A stretch of DNA of 64,000 bases from Prostheceraeus crozeri. Lineage: Eukaryota; Platyhelminthes; Polycladida; Euryleptidae. Below are positions 21,701 through 29,929 of the stretch, piece by piece. Numbering within the stretch: the stretch's first letter is position 1; the number at the start of each line of letters is the position of its first letter. The notes below the pieces were generated by a model. That model did not search any database and had not been told where the DNA came from. It was given only the letters and a program-made list of their open reading frames with translations. The stretch lies in assembly GCA_907163375.1 (NCBI GenBank), contig CAJQUW010006334.1:124001-188000 (forward strand), in the 5' to 3' direction. Both the position numbers and the translations under genes were made by a program.

Positions 21701-23351
21701 TTTTTAATGAATTCACTTGTCTTGCGTTATATCTTTTTAAAATAAAATTCAGTCATCATGACGATTTGCTTTATCAAGATGCAATTTTAGTGGGATGATG
21801 AGGCATTTTCATGGGAAATTATTCATCTAAAATTAGACATGGGGTGCATGTATTGACGCAAACATCGCAGACTGAATTTTCAAGCGTTTTTGAAGCAATG
21901 TTTGCAAATTCCTTTTTTATGAAGCGGCCTTTCTTCAATCTTCCTGTAATCTTAATATATCTTAAGTACTTGTATAATTCAATAATTTCTTGATTAAGTG
22001 AATGTGCCCATCAATACTGTCAGTTTAACGTTGATAATTTCTTATTTTTCGAATAGGCTTACTCATACATTTGTCCATATCAGCCTGATAGTAGAATCAA
22101 AGAAATAGATGAATAGTAGATGAAAGAATCTATCTGTGCACATCACTCTATTATCGAATATGAACTCGGCTACACAAAAAGTCTTCCATCAAGGGTAAGG
22201 TGCTGTCCATATCTGACTAATAGTCAACCAATACAGAATTACCGGTAATTTCTACACAATCCTGCCATAATACCAGCGGTATGACGCACCATTATTAAAT
22301 TTACCAAGACATTTTTTGATGTAATGTACATTTGTCTCCTTTAGGGTGTACATGAGCAACATCATTCCACATAAAACATATTGGTGTATGGCGCCTGTGG
22401 GGTACGAAGTATTTCATTCCCCTGCGTTTTCAAATTAGTCTGAAACCTTTTTGACGTAAACCGATTAACCCGAAACCTCATACATGCAGCGATGGGCTTC
22501 TCCTATTCACGTACAGAATATCAAGCATTTTCAGTGAAAATGTCTGAATAGAGGCGATATTATAAAACCTAGTAGACATGTGCATATCACAAGCATGACT
22601 ATCTTCTCAACGAGTTCAGTGTACATATGCATGCAGTGTTTTGTCATGGGTGTCATCATACCAGCTGCTATTTTGAAATGAAGCAAGATTTCTTGGGACT
22701 CTAGCTTTTTTCATCCTGTCTGTCTGATGAGATTTTAAGAATCACTGTTTTTAATGAATGGCGAATTGAATGAAGAAAATGATCGCACATTTCACTACCT
22801 ACATTTCTGAGCATCGCAGCAGGCATCGCTTATACACTCTAATTTTTGAAGTACTGCTCGTATGGGCATGAAAGCGTGCATGAAGAAAGAAAAAACACTC
22901 GAGTTCCATTATAATAAGATTTGTGGCGCTGGATCAAGTTTTACAGGCTATACAAATTTGCAAACTTGAGAGTAGATCTTTCACTACGAAACTGTTTGAA
23001 AGATCTTAAACCGGTGGTTGGAGAGACAGAACACATCAACTGGTCAATTTCTAGTGCATATTAGCAAATAAGATTGGACTTACCCAACCACAAGATACCC
23101 GCTGGACTTGGATCAGTTAGACGAATTCCGAGGCCAAGTCCAAAACCAATAGCAACACCAATCAAAGTAAGAATCATAAGAGCATTGTCCATAAAAACTT
23201 TCTTCGCCTTGTTTTTGCGAGTTTTCTTTACGCTGATCATTGGATCCAATTCTGAACGTTTTTGATCACATGGAGTTGGGAGATCTTCGCCACTGTTGTT
23301 GGTAAATGCAATTTCGTGACCATTCTGTTTTTCTCCGTTCATCACTGTCAT
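575..23351 (-). CDS. SLC1A: SLC1-family amino-acid transporter (EAAT type), 5' half of gene, seven exons
   Basis: Sodium-coupled glutamate/aspartate or neutral amino-acid carrier of the plasma membrane. Exons in transcript order: 23351-23084, 15591-15517, 11291-11169, 10478-10391, 2457-2415, 1083-933, 701-575. All have AG acceptors and GT donors and the phases join exactly, giving residues 1 to about 292. Visible parts: a lysine-rich cytosolic tail; TM1 near residues 57-76; the family block MPGEIFIRLLKLTIVPLIAS (91-110) at TM2; TASLDPKVNGK then TM3 (about 116-153); an extracellular loop with an NDS glycosylation sequon near residue 221; and the start of TM4 (GVLFCAFVFGLAAR, from 250). The transport core (HP1, TM7, HP2, TM8), which decides substrate, lies left of the window, so glutamate versus neutral specificity cannot be read. 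Family members usually have about 500-550 residues. No in-frame stop or missing block is seen; the gene looks functional. Confidence 0.93.
933..1083 (-). CDS. SLC1A: SLC1 exon 6: extracellular loop before TM4
   Basis: 151 bases, acceptor TTATTTCAG, donor G/GTTAGT. It encodes a polar loop with an NDS sequon (residue about 221) and ends APAVNMIG at the start of TM4. This loop varies widely in length and is glycosylated in EAATs; placement rests on its position and phase. Confidence 0.88.
1084..2414. other. SLC1 intron 5, nothing recognised
   Basis: AT-rich sequence with a few short chance reading frames (for example 1230-1487). I see no repeat, exon or element. Confidence 0.5.
2415..2457 (-). 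CDS. SLC1A: SLC1 exon 5: 43-base micro-exon
   Basis: Very short exon between CTTTTTCAG and G/GTGAGC. It encodes the rest of Tyr185 plus NVFPDNLIGASMFK, the counterpart of the family motif NMFPPNLVEACF. It is easily missed by gene finders because of its length and because a 7.9-kb transposon-filled intron precedes it. Confidence 0.92.
2680..3851 (+). mobile_element. internally deleted mariner-like element in SLC1 intron 4
   Basis: About 35-bp terminal inverted repeats: left 2680-2714 and right 3817-3851 share GATTCAAAAGT, then CATACATAGGGAAAA. Both are flanked by TA (2678-2679 and 3852-3853), the mariner target duplication. The 1.17-kb body holds a transposase that has lost its catalytic middle. 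Confidence 0.85.
3042..3752 (+). CDS. mariner-like transposase with internal deletion (236 aa, inactive)
   Basis: Starts MPLSKEERIEIVLLSGTGSC. The N-terminal helix-turn-helix region runs to about residue 105. The first catalytic aspartate is D155 in ILFSDETNFY, followed by VNGEVNRQNIRYWSDVNPHW, a block typical of the DD41D-like mariner branch seen in arthropods and marine invertebrates. After RLMVWC (about 197) the frame jumps straight to a C-terminal part ending EHLI, so about 100-130 residues with the second and third catalytic acids are gone while the frame stays open. It could bind the ends but cannot cut. Its nearest relative in the window is the intact element at 32 kb. Confidence 0.85.
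   Translation: MPLSKEERIEIVLLSGTGSCRKIAAEFNARHSGGSQVTHDAVAKLITKFKETGSVEDRKRSSRLRTSTDEDTATNVLAAFANSPTKSTRRLSAEIGVSQSSIVRITKENKWHPFKIQVMQHLTEDDPDRRMEFCEWAISEMDKDSDFSNGILFSDETNFYVNGEVNRQNIRYWSDVNPHWMDPSKMQGAQRLMVWCRIREACSSISPDILTKLRRNWEERIRSCHLLNGAHIEHLI
3854..4768. other. intron 4 stretch, nothing recognised
   Basis: AT-rich intron sequence between the mariner and the hAT-type MITE. No coding or repeat signal is seen. Confidence 0.45.
4769..5386. mobile_element. 618-bp hAT-type MITE with perfect 8-bp target duplication
   Basis: Termini TAGGGAGTCAAGCGGTTAA and its reverse complement. The direct repeat GTGAAATC flanks both ends (4761-4768 and 5387-5394). Subterminal arrays of GGTTAACC lie at both ends (4785-4850 and 5324-5375). 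There is no transposase; an 8-bp duplication is typical of hAT mobilisation. Confidence 0.9.
5106..5186. repeat. 81-bp palindrome inside the hAT MITE
   Basis: AAATGGATTGTAAGTGTC at 5106-5123 is matched by its near reverse complement ending at 5186, with a GC-rich centre. It would form a hairpin; it may be a separate small insertion or part of the MITE. Confidence 0.6.
5549..5573 (-). repeat. pentanucleotide tail of the LINE
   Basis: Four to five AAGTC/GACTT units. CR1/L2 LINEs end in such short tandem repeats instead of poly(A). Confidence 0.75.
5655..8640 (-). pseudogene. LINE ORF2: APE endonuclease and reverse transcriptase, broken
   Basis: Read on the minus strand in several frames. The endonuclease end PIGNSDHLFI lies near 7730-7760, preceded by ILDQIFIS. 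Reverse-transcriptase landmarks: FDMLDHNLIIQKIV near 6590-6640, SGVPQGNSFG near 6450-6485, KYADDLSL at about 6366-6390, then LLGLTIQNDLTWNLHI (6110-6160) and the C-terminal stretch LYNCYIRSSLEYACPVFVGL inside the 138-codon open frame 6074-5658. Several stops and frame changes separate these blocks, so it is inactive. Confidence 0.75.
8650..9212 (-). pseudogene. LINE ORF1-like region, broken
   Basis: A start MTPTLKRNFEV is at 9212; a helical charged stretch follows, then KEVKRRDKIVIRGIPEHH near 8850-8910, resembling the RNVVIRGIPE block of LINE ORF1 proteins (nucleic-acid chaperone). In-frame stops occur. Confidence 0.5.
9581..10390. other. intron 4 stretch next to exon 4, nothing recognised
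   Basis: AT-rich; the open frames at 9768-9992 and 10118-10336 have no recognisable product and are probably chance. Intron 3 (10479-11168) also shows nothing. Confidence 0.4.
10391..10478 (-). CDS. SLC1A: SLC1 exon 4: TM3-TM4 loop
   Basis: 88 bases, acceptor TTCTGCAG, donor A/GTAAGT, leaving a TA that is completed by the first base of exon 5 to TAC (Tyr). It encodes GVTGSKLSSDVAEPSVGKLT then TSDVFADLL, matching the ADAFLDLIR region of EAATs. Confidence 0.9.
11169..11291 (-). CDS. SLC1A: SLC1 exon 3: end of TM2 and TM3
   Basis: 123 bases, phase 1 on both sides, acceptor ATTTCAG, donor G/GTATGT. It encodes TASLDPKVNGKISLVAFAYI and the hydrophobic TM3 ending SLIIRPG, aligned with ASLD..ASGR and the VLIIHPG motif of SLC1 carriers. 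Confidence 0.94.
12364..12776. repeat. inverted repeat, two arms of about 118 bp, enclosing a Penelope RT fragment
   Basis: 12364-12482 and 12660-12776 are about 85-90% identical as reverse complements (for example ATACGCAAAGCACGCAAGAA against its mirror). The 178-bp spacer carries a reverse-transcriptase fragment. A transcript would fold into a long hairpin. Confidence 0.75.
12485..12630 (+). pseudogene. Penelope-like reverse transcriptase fragment
   Basis: Encodes VDDTFALVKSIADAELLLSR then FNSFHSNVSFTL, the catalytic (Y)VDD block and following helix of Penelope-like element (PLE) reverse transcriptases. It is isolated from other PLE parts and lies within SLC1 intron 2. Confidence 0.65.
12900..14850. 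other. intron 2 stretch, nothing firmly recognised
   Basis: Contains a 106-codon open frame (13185-13505, cysteine-rich start) and a 76-codon frame (13536-13766) with no recognisable family; no splice-supported exon is seen. Confidence 0.35.
14851..15060 (+). mobile_element. tRNA-derived SINE in SLC1 intron 2
   Basis: A box TGGCCTAGTGA (14861-14871) and a perfect B box GGTTCGACTCC (14905-14915) in a tRNA-like head, followed by a GC-richer body with a CCCCCC stretch near 14979. Better preserved than the SINE at 190-360 and of a different family. Confidence 0.7.
15188..15477 (+). mobile_element. single arm of a fold-back MITE next to SLC1 exon 2
   Basis: Matches the fold-back element at 29.0-29.7 kb: TTGTACA, then GGGTACTTATGGGT..TCTTCCCC..GTTTTCAAATTTGTCT, and a nearly identical 3' part (15354-15470). 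It ends in a CT run (15451-15477) only about 40 bases from the exon 2 donor. Confidence 0.75.
15517..15591 (-). CDS. SLC1A: SLC1 exon 2: TM2 signature
   Basis: 75 bases between TTTTCAG and G/GTAAGT, phase 1 on both sides. It encodes EMPGEIFIRLLKLTIVPLIA and onward, the most recognisable SLC1 block (compare FPGE.LMRML.M..LPLI in the family). A fold-back MITE arm ending in a GA run lies about 40 bases downstream in intron 2. Confidence 0.95.
15600..18040. other. SLC1 intron 1 stretch, nothing recognised
   Basis: AT-rich; no exon, transposase or clear repeat seen. Confidence 0.4.
18047..18532 (-). mobile_element. short non-autonomous DDE transposon remnant in SLC1 intron 1
   Basis: A transposase DNA-binding fragment lies between imperfect inverted ends (AATAAATCTCAAGACAAAAA at 18054-18073, and a mirror-like AATAATCTCAATACAAGAAT read on the minus strand at about 18510-18530). 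Ends are approximate. Confidence 0.45.
18119..18313 (-). pseudogene. DDE transposase N-terminal helix-turn-helix fragment
   Basis: MPRNRISDVDKQRIVAAYER then HEDFAETARQLGI and GTAYAIIRRYQQHGVVSRPR: a paired-type helix-turn-helix with the PRGG linker that precedes the catalytic domain in IS630/Tc1-like transposases. Homology stops after PRGG, so the catalytic domain is absent. The same domain pattern opens the transposase at 46 kb. Confidence 0.7.
18540..20680. other. SLC1 intron 1 stretch, nothing recognised
   Basis: Open frames at 18548-18814, 19460-19774 and 20112-20366 have no recognisable product and no splice or homology support. Confidence 0.35.
20690..20885 (+). other. Penelope-type element end with hammerhead-like motif
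   Basis: GCTC..GATGAGCGAAACGTT (20813-20837) has the stem II/GAAAC/GUH order of Penelope hammerhead ribozymes, with CCT/AGG able to close stem I. The conserved 7-nt core is altered in two positions. Layout resembles the element at 61.0-61.4 kb. No coding part is seen next to it. Confidence 0.35.
20890..23040. other. SLC1 intron 1 stretch; one diverged MITE copy at 22390-22485
   Basis: 22390-22485 (GGGTACGAAG..CCCC..CGTTTTCAAATTAGTCTGAAA) looks like a diverged relative of the fold-back MITE arm at 15.2 kb. Nothing else recognised. Confidence 0.4.
23084..23351 (-). CDS. SLC1A: SLC1 exon 1: start codon, cytosolic tail, TM1
   Basis: ATG at 23351; the exon encodes residues 1-89 plus one base of codon 90. 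The hydrophobic run NALMILTLIGVAIGFGLGLG is TM1. The donor is G/GTAAGT. A second in-frame ATG three codons later could also serve as the start. The following intron is 7.5 kb. Confidence 0.93.
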
Positions 23352-23375
23352 CCTTCACGCGCTACTTTCTTGCAA

Positions 23376-23446
23376 GAAAAGTAAGGTTACGCGATTCCAT
23401 TCATATTTAAGTCAATGACATTGACTGTAGATCTCAGCCAATCAGA
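23376..23446 (-). promoter_or_regulatory. probable SLC1 core promoter: CCAAT box and TATA-like element
   Basis: AGCCAATCAG at 23436-23445 fits the NF-Y consensus. TTAAATATG, read on the minus strand at about 23402-23410, is a TATA-like element, placing initiation near 23375 and giving a 5' leader of about 25 bases. An upstream non-coding exon cannot be excluded. Confidence 0.45.
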
Positions 23447-23959
23447 AATTACTCCTGAATATGATGCAAAGTGAGAGTGACGCAAAATAATTTATCCTGT
23501 TGATTGATTATCGTTTTCCCAAGCACAACGTCGCGTGGGAGTTTATTGTCTCCCATTCAACTTTCTCTTCAAGATCTCCTCTGGATACGTACATGTAAAA
23601 TGGGAAAACGCTAGTGCAAGATTTCGTCAGATTAATACCCAAGGATTTTCGATAACTATTTCATCAGCAGACAGCTGCTAAAAATATACTTGTCCACGCG
23701 CTGCGAGATTGAACTGGTTGAATCTGGCTCAGGTCCTTCACTTATAAAAAAACCGTTTCGAAGTAAATATCAAATAACTGAGATCGAATGGACAGAGGAT
23801 TATTACACATTTATCAGCATTACAGATCACGGACGTAAACTGATTCTGTACATTCAAATGGTATTCCAGATTGTAATAACGATGCTGGATCGCACGCAAA
23901 AATCTCACTCCCTATCCCAGAGACAGCTAGACCTGGACATTTGAAGGACAAATATCTAA

Positions 23960-24265
23960 GAAGTTTTTATGTAATGGATAGAGAATGGCTATGCGATTCT
24001 CTGGGATATAGAGAGGGAAATTATTTGATGAATCGCGAGGGCTTTAGCCCGAGGGATATATCAAATAATTTCACGAGCTATGTCAGAGAATCGTATAGCT
24101 ATCGTCTATCCGTTATAAAGTATGCCAGATTATTAGGACCATAGATATCCGCGATAAAATCCCTCTCAACCTAGATTTTCCCTGGGAACAAATTTTATCC
24201 GACATAGAAGGGATTTTGAAATGCGATTCTACAACTATGTAATAATCTGGTATACTTTATGATGA
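23960..24265. repeat. nested hairpin repeat upstream of SLC1
   Basis: 23974-24028 pairs with 24055-24112 as an imperfect 55-bp inverted repeat (GGATAGA..GCTAT.CGATTCTCTG; GAAATTATTTGAT). Its loop holds a second hairpin, GGGCTTTAGCCC. A further inverted pair, GTATGCCAGATTATTA (24120-24135) against 24240-24255, and a third relative at about 23862-23880, flank it. Non-coding, MITE-like. Confidence 0.6.
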
Positions 24266-24380
24266 CAAGAAGGTGAATTCGAATCATAGTCATCTGTGAA
24301 TAGAGGAATGGAATTATAGTAGGGGATGTCTATGAATACGATGAAGGACTGTTCATCATAGTCATCCCTGTTAAGTAAGT

Positions 24381-26155
24381 AGGGACATCTATGATTAATA
24401 TTAGAGATCTAAGGGCCGTTCAACTCCCATACCATGTACTGGACTGGAGGCCAGTGTATTTGGTAGATTTGATTAATGACGGTTGTTTGTGCACATCCGG
24501 ATAGAGCCGTGAAACAATTATCCAGTACTCTAATACGCTCATTCATACAGGGAATCTGTTGAAAGAAGATTCTGGACCCAGTCAAGATGATATTAAAGAA
24601 TTACAAAGAATTCCCACAAGAATAAGCAACTAATAACAGCTGGAATATCAACTGTTAGTGATTGAAACCGTTCACCTACGACACGTTGCATCAATGGCTA
24701 TTGGTGTGGATTCTGTACATTTTATACATGCTTTACGAAAATTCAGTAGTGCTTTTCCGGAGAATTGTGGACTCTTTCTGGAAAAAGTTTGATAATCTAT
24801 TTCCCTTGCTAAAGACAGTCATGGACTAAGTAGTAACTGTAATGATTTTACCTGCTTCGACAATCATTGCAGCAACATGTCCCATACCTTATTCACTGCT
24901 ATACAAGTAAAAGACATGATTAAAATCTAAAGAAAATCTACCGATGATGCAATCAGAAACGAACAAAAAACAAATAAAAACGTTAAAAATTGATAATAAT
25001 TTGATTGGTATAACTAATGAAAATGCTGAAAGTTAAGCAAGAGTCGTTTGAATGTCAATTCCTTCAGAAGATCCTTTATCGAGATTTTGGTGGAAAAGTG
25101 CAACCAATGTTGTCTCTCCAAGTGCGCCTCCTCGTAATGAGTGGTTGCCGATGTCAATATATTTTCATCTCTTAGACATCTCGTGATTATAGAGCATCAC
25201 CTGTGAGGCCTTCAAATTATAATCAAAACTCCGACAAACTAATAAAATGTGATCATGATGTCAGTGATTCATAAAGTGCGAAGATCATATTGAATAAAAA
25301 GCAAACCAAGCGGTGGTGATTGATGACTTTCCACGATTTTAAGGTCCTATCATATTCAGCAATTCAGGAACAGCATTGATAAGGATTTACGAAATCCGTG
25401 TAAATTTCGTCGGCGAATATGAAAACATTCGCGCATCACTGTGATAAAAGTAGTCATCAATTTTCGCTTAATGAATATTGAGTAATTCAAGGCTGGAAAT
25501 AAATCACACATGCTATATCGCTTCATTGCTCTTGAATTCTCGAACAATGTCCACCAGTGGTCCAAAAAAGTATACAGGAGGAGGTTTTAGATAAGGCAAT
25601 GGAAAAATCAATGAATCTAGAAAGTCACAATTTATTTGAAATTGACCATCGATGATATGCTTGTATGTGTACATGTACAGTGCAGATTTTTCCAACAATT
25701 TCCCTGCAAGACTGAGCCGGGCGTATTAATTAGCATGTACTGCAATCAATTCAGCTGGATTCTGATGTATTTCACAATAAGGAAGTGACTTGGTAACCAC
25801 TTGTTCCATGGTTTTATCCTAATGCACACTACCGTCATTTATAGGGGGAGACATATATATTTTTTCTTACAAACAACTAATTTCTTAAAAAAATATGCTG
25901 CATCTTTCTAGACATAAATCCTGAAATAATAAGTGCTATACCAAAAACTATGTGATATAGAAAATATAAAAGAGAACCAAAAGAAATCAAGAGTCAAAGA
26001 AACGCGGTGCCCCAGATAGAACCAGTTCTTGCCTGCCAATCTCCGCTATTATACCGTCATTTATCAAATTCACCAAAGACACTGGTTTCCAGTCCAGTAC
26101 ATGGAATGGGAGTTGAACGTCCTTTAGATATCTTACATCAATCATAGATGTCCCT
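24381..26155. repeat. inverted repeat pair about 1.6 kb apart
   Basis: 24381-24482 and 26053-26155 are reverse complements at roughly 80-85% (AGGGACATCTATGATT; CATGTACTGGACTGGA). The interval contains no recognised gene; it may be a fold-back element or two separate insertions. Confidence 0.6.
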
Positions 26156-26649
26156 GAAATAAGCTACCTGTTTTTTAGACATAGACGCGCATTGAAAGTT
26201 AGAGAAGTCACTGGAAAAGTTGCGAAATCTTCACCGTTCAGGTTGACTAAAACCCTTAGCGGGCTTAACGGCTTGCGTAGTAGGCGGCGCCACACTTCTC
26301 CCACTACCATGGATTATACTCCTCCGTCCGTCTTGCAGCGAGAACATTAAAGCCCATGCAGCTCAGAACATTCAAATATGTCAAGCCTGAGATACAATGT
26401 ATATATATACGTGCCCAAATTGTGAACCATAAGAATCACCTCAATGCCATTTTTACTGGGAATGCGGAGATGAACGATGAAGTGCTCCTACTTCAATGGT
26501 ATTCCATAGCAAATTAGACGGAATTAATGTGAAAAATGAGAGGTGAAATATCAGCAGACAACCCGATTTACTCAGTGACAATGCCATGAATAAACGTGTA
26601 GATATACACGTATACTAGCTGAGATACGGTCCGTTTCAATCAAGACTGA

Positions 26650-27420
26650 GATTGCATTTTTATTTCAGTGCCTAGTGGCAAGACAATGCCTAGTGTGCAA
26701 ACACAAATTGACAAAGTCATGTCAAAAAATCGCGCGATTTTGGTGGAGAGAAGGAAGGCTGAAAAAGACAATAGTAAATCAGCTATTTTCATCGCAACTT
26801 ATCATCCTTCAATCTATTCTGACATGAGAAGGATACTCTCCAAACACGAACATCTCATCTAAGGAAAGCATATTACAATCAAACTTTGGTGGAAACCTCC
26901 TCAAAAGATCAAAGATTATCTAATATCATCGAAATTGAATGACGTTAGTTCTGTGATCACGGACGATACAGGAATTGTAAGAAAACGCAACAATAGTCGC
27001 TGTAAGACCTGCGAGATGTTATCCGACGACACGAGGATCACATCACAGACCACTGGACTCTCATACACTCTCAATGCTGCAAGAACAACATGCACATCAA
27101 GTAACATTACGAGTATTTATGGGGTGCGTCTCTGAGATTGCGGCTATGTTTACATCGGAGAGTCAGGAAGATCTTTGAGGGAAAGGATTAATGAGCATTG
27201 GTGTGATGCCCGTCATGAAAATAAAGGCAAAGTGGTTTCATTTCATTGCTTACAACATCAGCATAAAGAAGATGGACTGGAAAAGACAATGAAAGAAAGA
27301 CTGAAGAGTTGCGAACTATCAGTCAATTAATGACGGATGACTGGCCTTATGGATTAAACGTGCAGCACGTCCTCCAAAGAACACCCTTCTATGAACCTAA
27401 ATCTCCATCGAATTTCTAGG
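26650..27420 (+). pseudogene. Penelope-like element C-terminal part with GIY-YIG endonuclease, decayed
   Basis: Across the 26668-27345 stretch: TYHPSIYSDMRRILSKHEHL, then KIKDYLISSKLN, the cysteine cluster RCKTCEMLSDDTRITSQTTG, and CGYVYIGESGRSLRERINEH, the GIY-YIG nuclease block used by Penelope-like elements to nick target DNA. The reading frame is interrupted in several places. No RT part is seen just upstream, so this is a 5'-truncated copy. Confidence 0.75.
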
Positions 27421-27811
27421 CCGCCAAAGTAACATGAACCGTCTCTAAAGGCCCTTTCTCGGCAGTATACCACAGGCACTCATACATCATCTATATTTTC
27501 TACTTCTATCCATTATCTTTAATTTCAAAAGCTTTTGGTATGTACGACATTAGAATTTCCTTCATTTCCTGAGAAAGATTGTGTTTATTTTACATCCCTG
27601 TATGTAAACTAATTGAAAACCGTTGAGTAAACTATCATTCATAACGCCGTGGTTCTAGTAGCCGTTTCAACAATTTTATGCACGATTTTCGTGCATCAGA
27701 TCACTGATAATCCGTCTCCTGACCTATTTTTTAAACATTAAATTAACAATAGATATCAAACAGGGAATCCGATAATAATTGCTGTAGTATTCTAAAGTCG
27801 AATTCTAAACA

Positions 27812-27945
27812 AATGAAGATGAAAATCATGTCGATTTCTACATCAATCAGCGGACACCATAGAAATTAACAATACCATAGAAGCTCTTCTACTTCTCTGG
27901 TGTCCGGTGATTGATGTAGAAATCGACATGACTTTCATCTTCATT
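27812..27945. repeat. long perfect-like hairpin (about 50-bp stem, 28-base loop)
   Basis: 27812-27867 is mirrored by 27896-27945: ATGTCGATTTCTACATCAAT against its reverse complement, nearly without mismatches. A transcript would make a pre-miRNA-sized hairpin; a small fold-back MITE is equally possible. Confidence 0.7.
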
Positions 27946-27949
27946 GGTT

Positions 27950-29015
27950 TGGAATACGACATTGCCCTGAAAATCTGAGTGGCTTGTAGGTGTACAAGCA
28001 ATATGCAGGGATTGTAGGTTCTGCAAAACTTCATGATGAACAGGTCAATGTTCTAATCGGTTACCGGATGAATGTTTTCACCTCTTCAATCTCTGACCGG
28101 ATGACGTTCACAGACAACTTCTATTTGGCATGAAAAAATTGAGGTCGATAAGTAGAGTGCTTGTTTAGGATGATCACAAATGCTGAGATAAATTTCAATT
28201 AATCCGCTATTCGAGAAATTGCATCTTAAGATTTCCGCGTGTATCAAGCAGTTGTTCACTTTTGACTATCCAAGGAACATTTTAGAGTAAAACTTGACGG
28301 AATCTGTGTGGGAGGACTTTCCCCACTAGTCGATTTATTGACTTACTTGATAGGTGGGCTGGACCTAACCCCTATTGGTCAATCACACACATGATACTCT
28401 TCAAATGTTGAGCACAGCGGCGTTACAGGATCTAACGCGTGCCCGGAGGACCGTCCAAGGGTCCATAACATTGCGTTATACGGACTGAAATTCAAACGTA
28501 AGTGCAAGAGATCGTAAAGGCCGCTTGACAAGTTATACCTTACGTCGAAGTTTTCAGTCTCGATTCGATAGGAGCTTAGTTATAAATAGGCACTAGTAAT
28601 CCCAATGCCAATCCTATGGAGGTCAGCGTCCGACCAGTTGTGCAGTACCTTAATCACAAAAGAGCTATCAAAATTTTAGTTATGAAAGAAATAAAGACAA
28701 ATAAAACAATGGCCATAGTCATCAACAGGTGCCCGCCTGGTCGCGCTTCGACCCCTCTACCTGGACGGTCAAACCATTACTCATCTCTCCACTGACGCTG
28801 ATCAAATGTTTTTGGACATCACTCAAGTTTCAGTAATCGAAAGAATAGAATGCGGAAATACATGTAAGCATTTTAATCACATTTTTTTGAAAGTGGTGAA
28901 GTGATTGAAAGTGGGTCAGTGAAACTTGACCCAGACCACGGAATATGTGACCGACGACCCCCCCCCTGATCCACTTGAGTTAATGTACAACCCACGACCT
29001 ACGCCCAACCTAGCT
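27950..29015. other. intergenic stretch, nothing recognised
   Basis: No recognisable coding region; a short proline-rich open frame begins at 28926 and is probably chance. Confidence 0.35.
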
Positions 29016-29017
29016 TT

Positions 29018-29690
29018 ATTTTTCATCGGTACTTATGGGTTATCTCCCCCCCCCAGTTTTCAAATCTGTATAAAATCCGTAGAAATGAATCAGTCGTTAC
29101 AAAACTTCAAGTGCACATGAGTGAGGATATTTTCTACCCACATACTAAAACTTGTGCAAATTGGACAAGTACTTTCTGAATTAGGGGCGATAACTTGAAG
29201 TGAAGTGTTGATGCAGCTTGATCTGACTTCTTCTGACCTTCTCGTCTGAGCAGAAAGCATTTGAAATTAACAAAGTCATTTCCCGGCAACTCCTGAAGTG
29301 ATGATGACCAGGCCACATCCCTTACACTACCATTTTCAACTTAAAGAAGGTGTGGCAGGGTAGTGGTCGTGGGAAGATTTCAAATAGCAGTTGGTAGTGG
29401 ATGAAGAGGGAGAGAGAACAATGCACACACGAGTAACAATAATGCGTCGAACAGACGAAGTCAGAGCATGCTGTGGACATCGCTACGCTTCACGTTATCG
29501 TATCTAATGCAAAAAATACTTGTCTGATCTGTGTGAAATTTTGCATGTGAAAGGAAAATATGCTTAAATACGTGTACCTGAAGTTTGGTGGCGATTGATA
29601 CATTATCGCAGATGCTAGACAAATTTGAAAACCTGGGGGTGAGATAATCCATAAGTAGTACCCTTTCATCTTTGTACAAATGCTGATTGA
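29018..29690. mobile_element. fold-back MITE with about 210-280-bp inverted arms
   Basis: Left arm 29018-29230 (TCGGTACTTATGGGTTATCT; GTTTTCAAATCTGT; TATTTTCTACCCACATAC) is mirrored by the right arm 29408-29690. The right arm is also matched by 15188-15470. No coding capacity. Confidence 0.75.
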
Positions 29691-29929
29691 ACAATTAATT
29701 TTATGAATAAGTTAGAAATGAAATTGGATGCGATGCATTAGCCTGAGTTGATGATGTTGGATTGATTGCTGGCACTCCTGGACTACAAGGTTTGTTAAGT
29801 GTTTTGATGTTCTGTGCTACGTGATTATGACCTCCATCTTGACGCCAGCAAATCAGAAATTTTGCTGATTTCCGCCGAAAGCTCAACAAGGAAAGTAACC
29901 GCTCATGACACGTCATTTTAGCATAATTT

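Noticed and set aside
27640-27700. A further hammerhead (CTGATG and GAAACG on the minus strand)
   Set aside because: The stem and core order does not fit: the hairpin lies directly after CTGATG and GAAAC is displaced by about ten bases.
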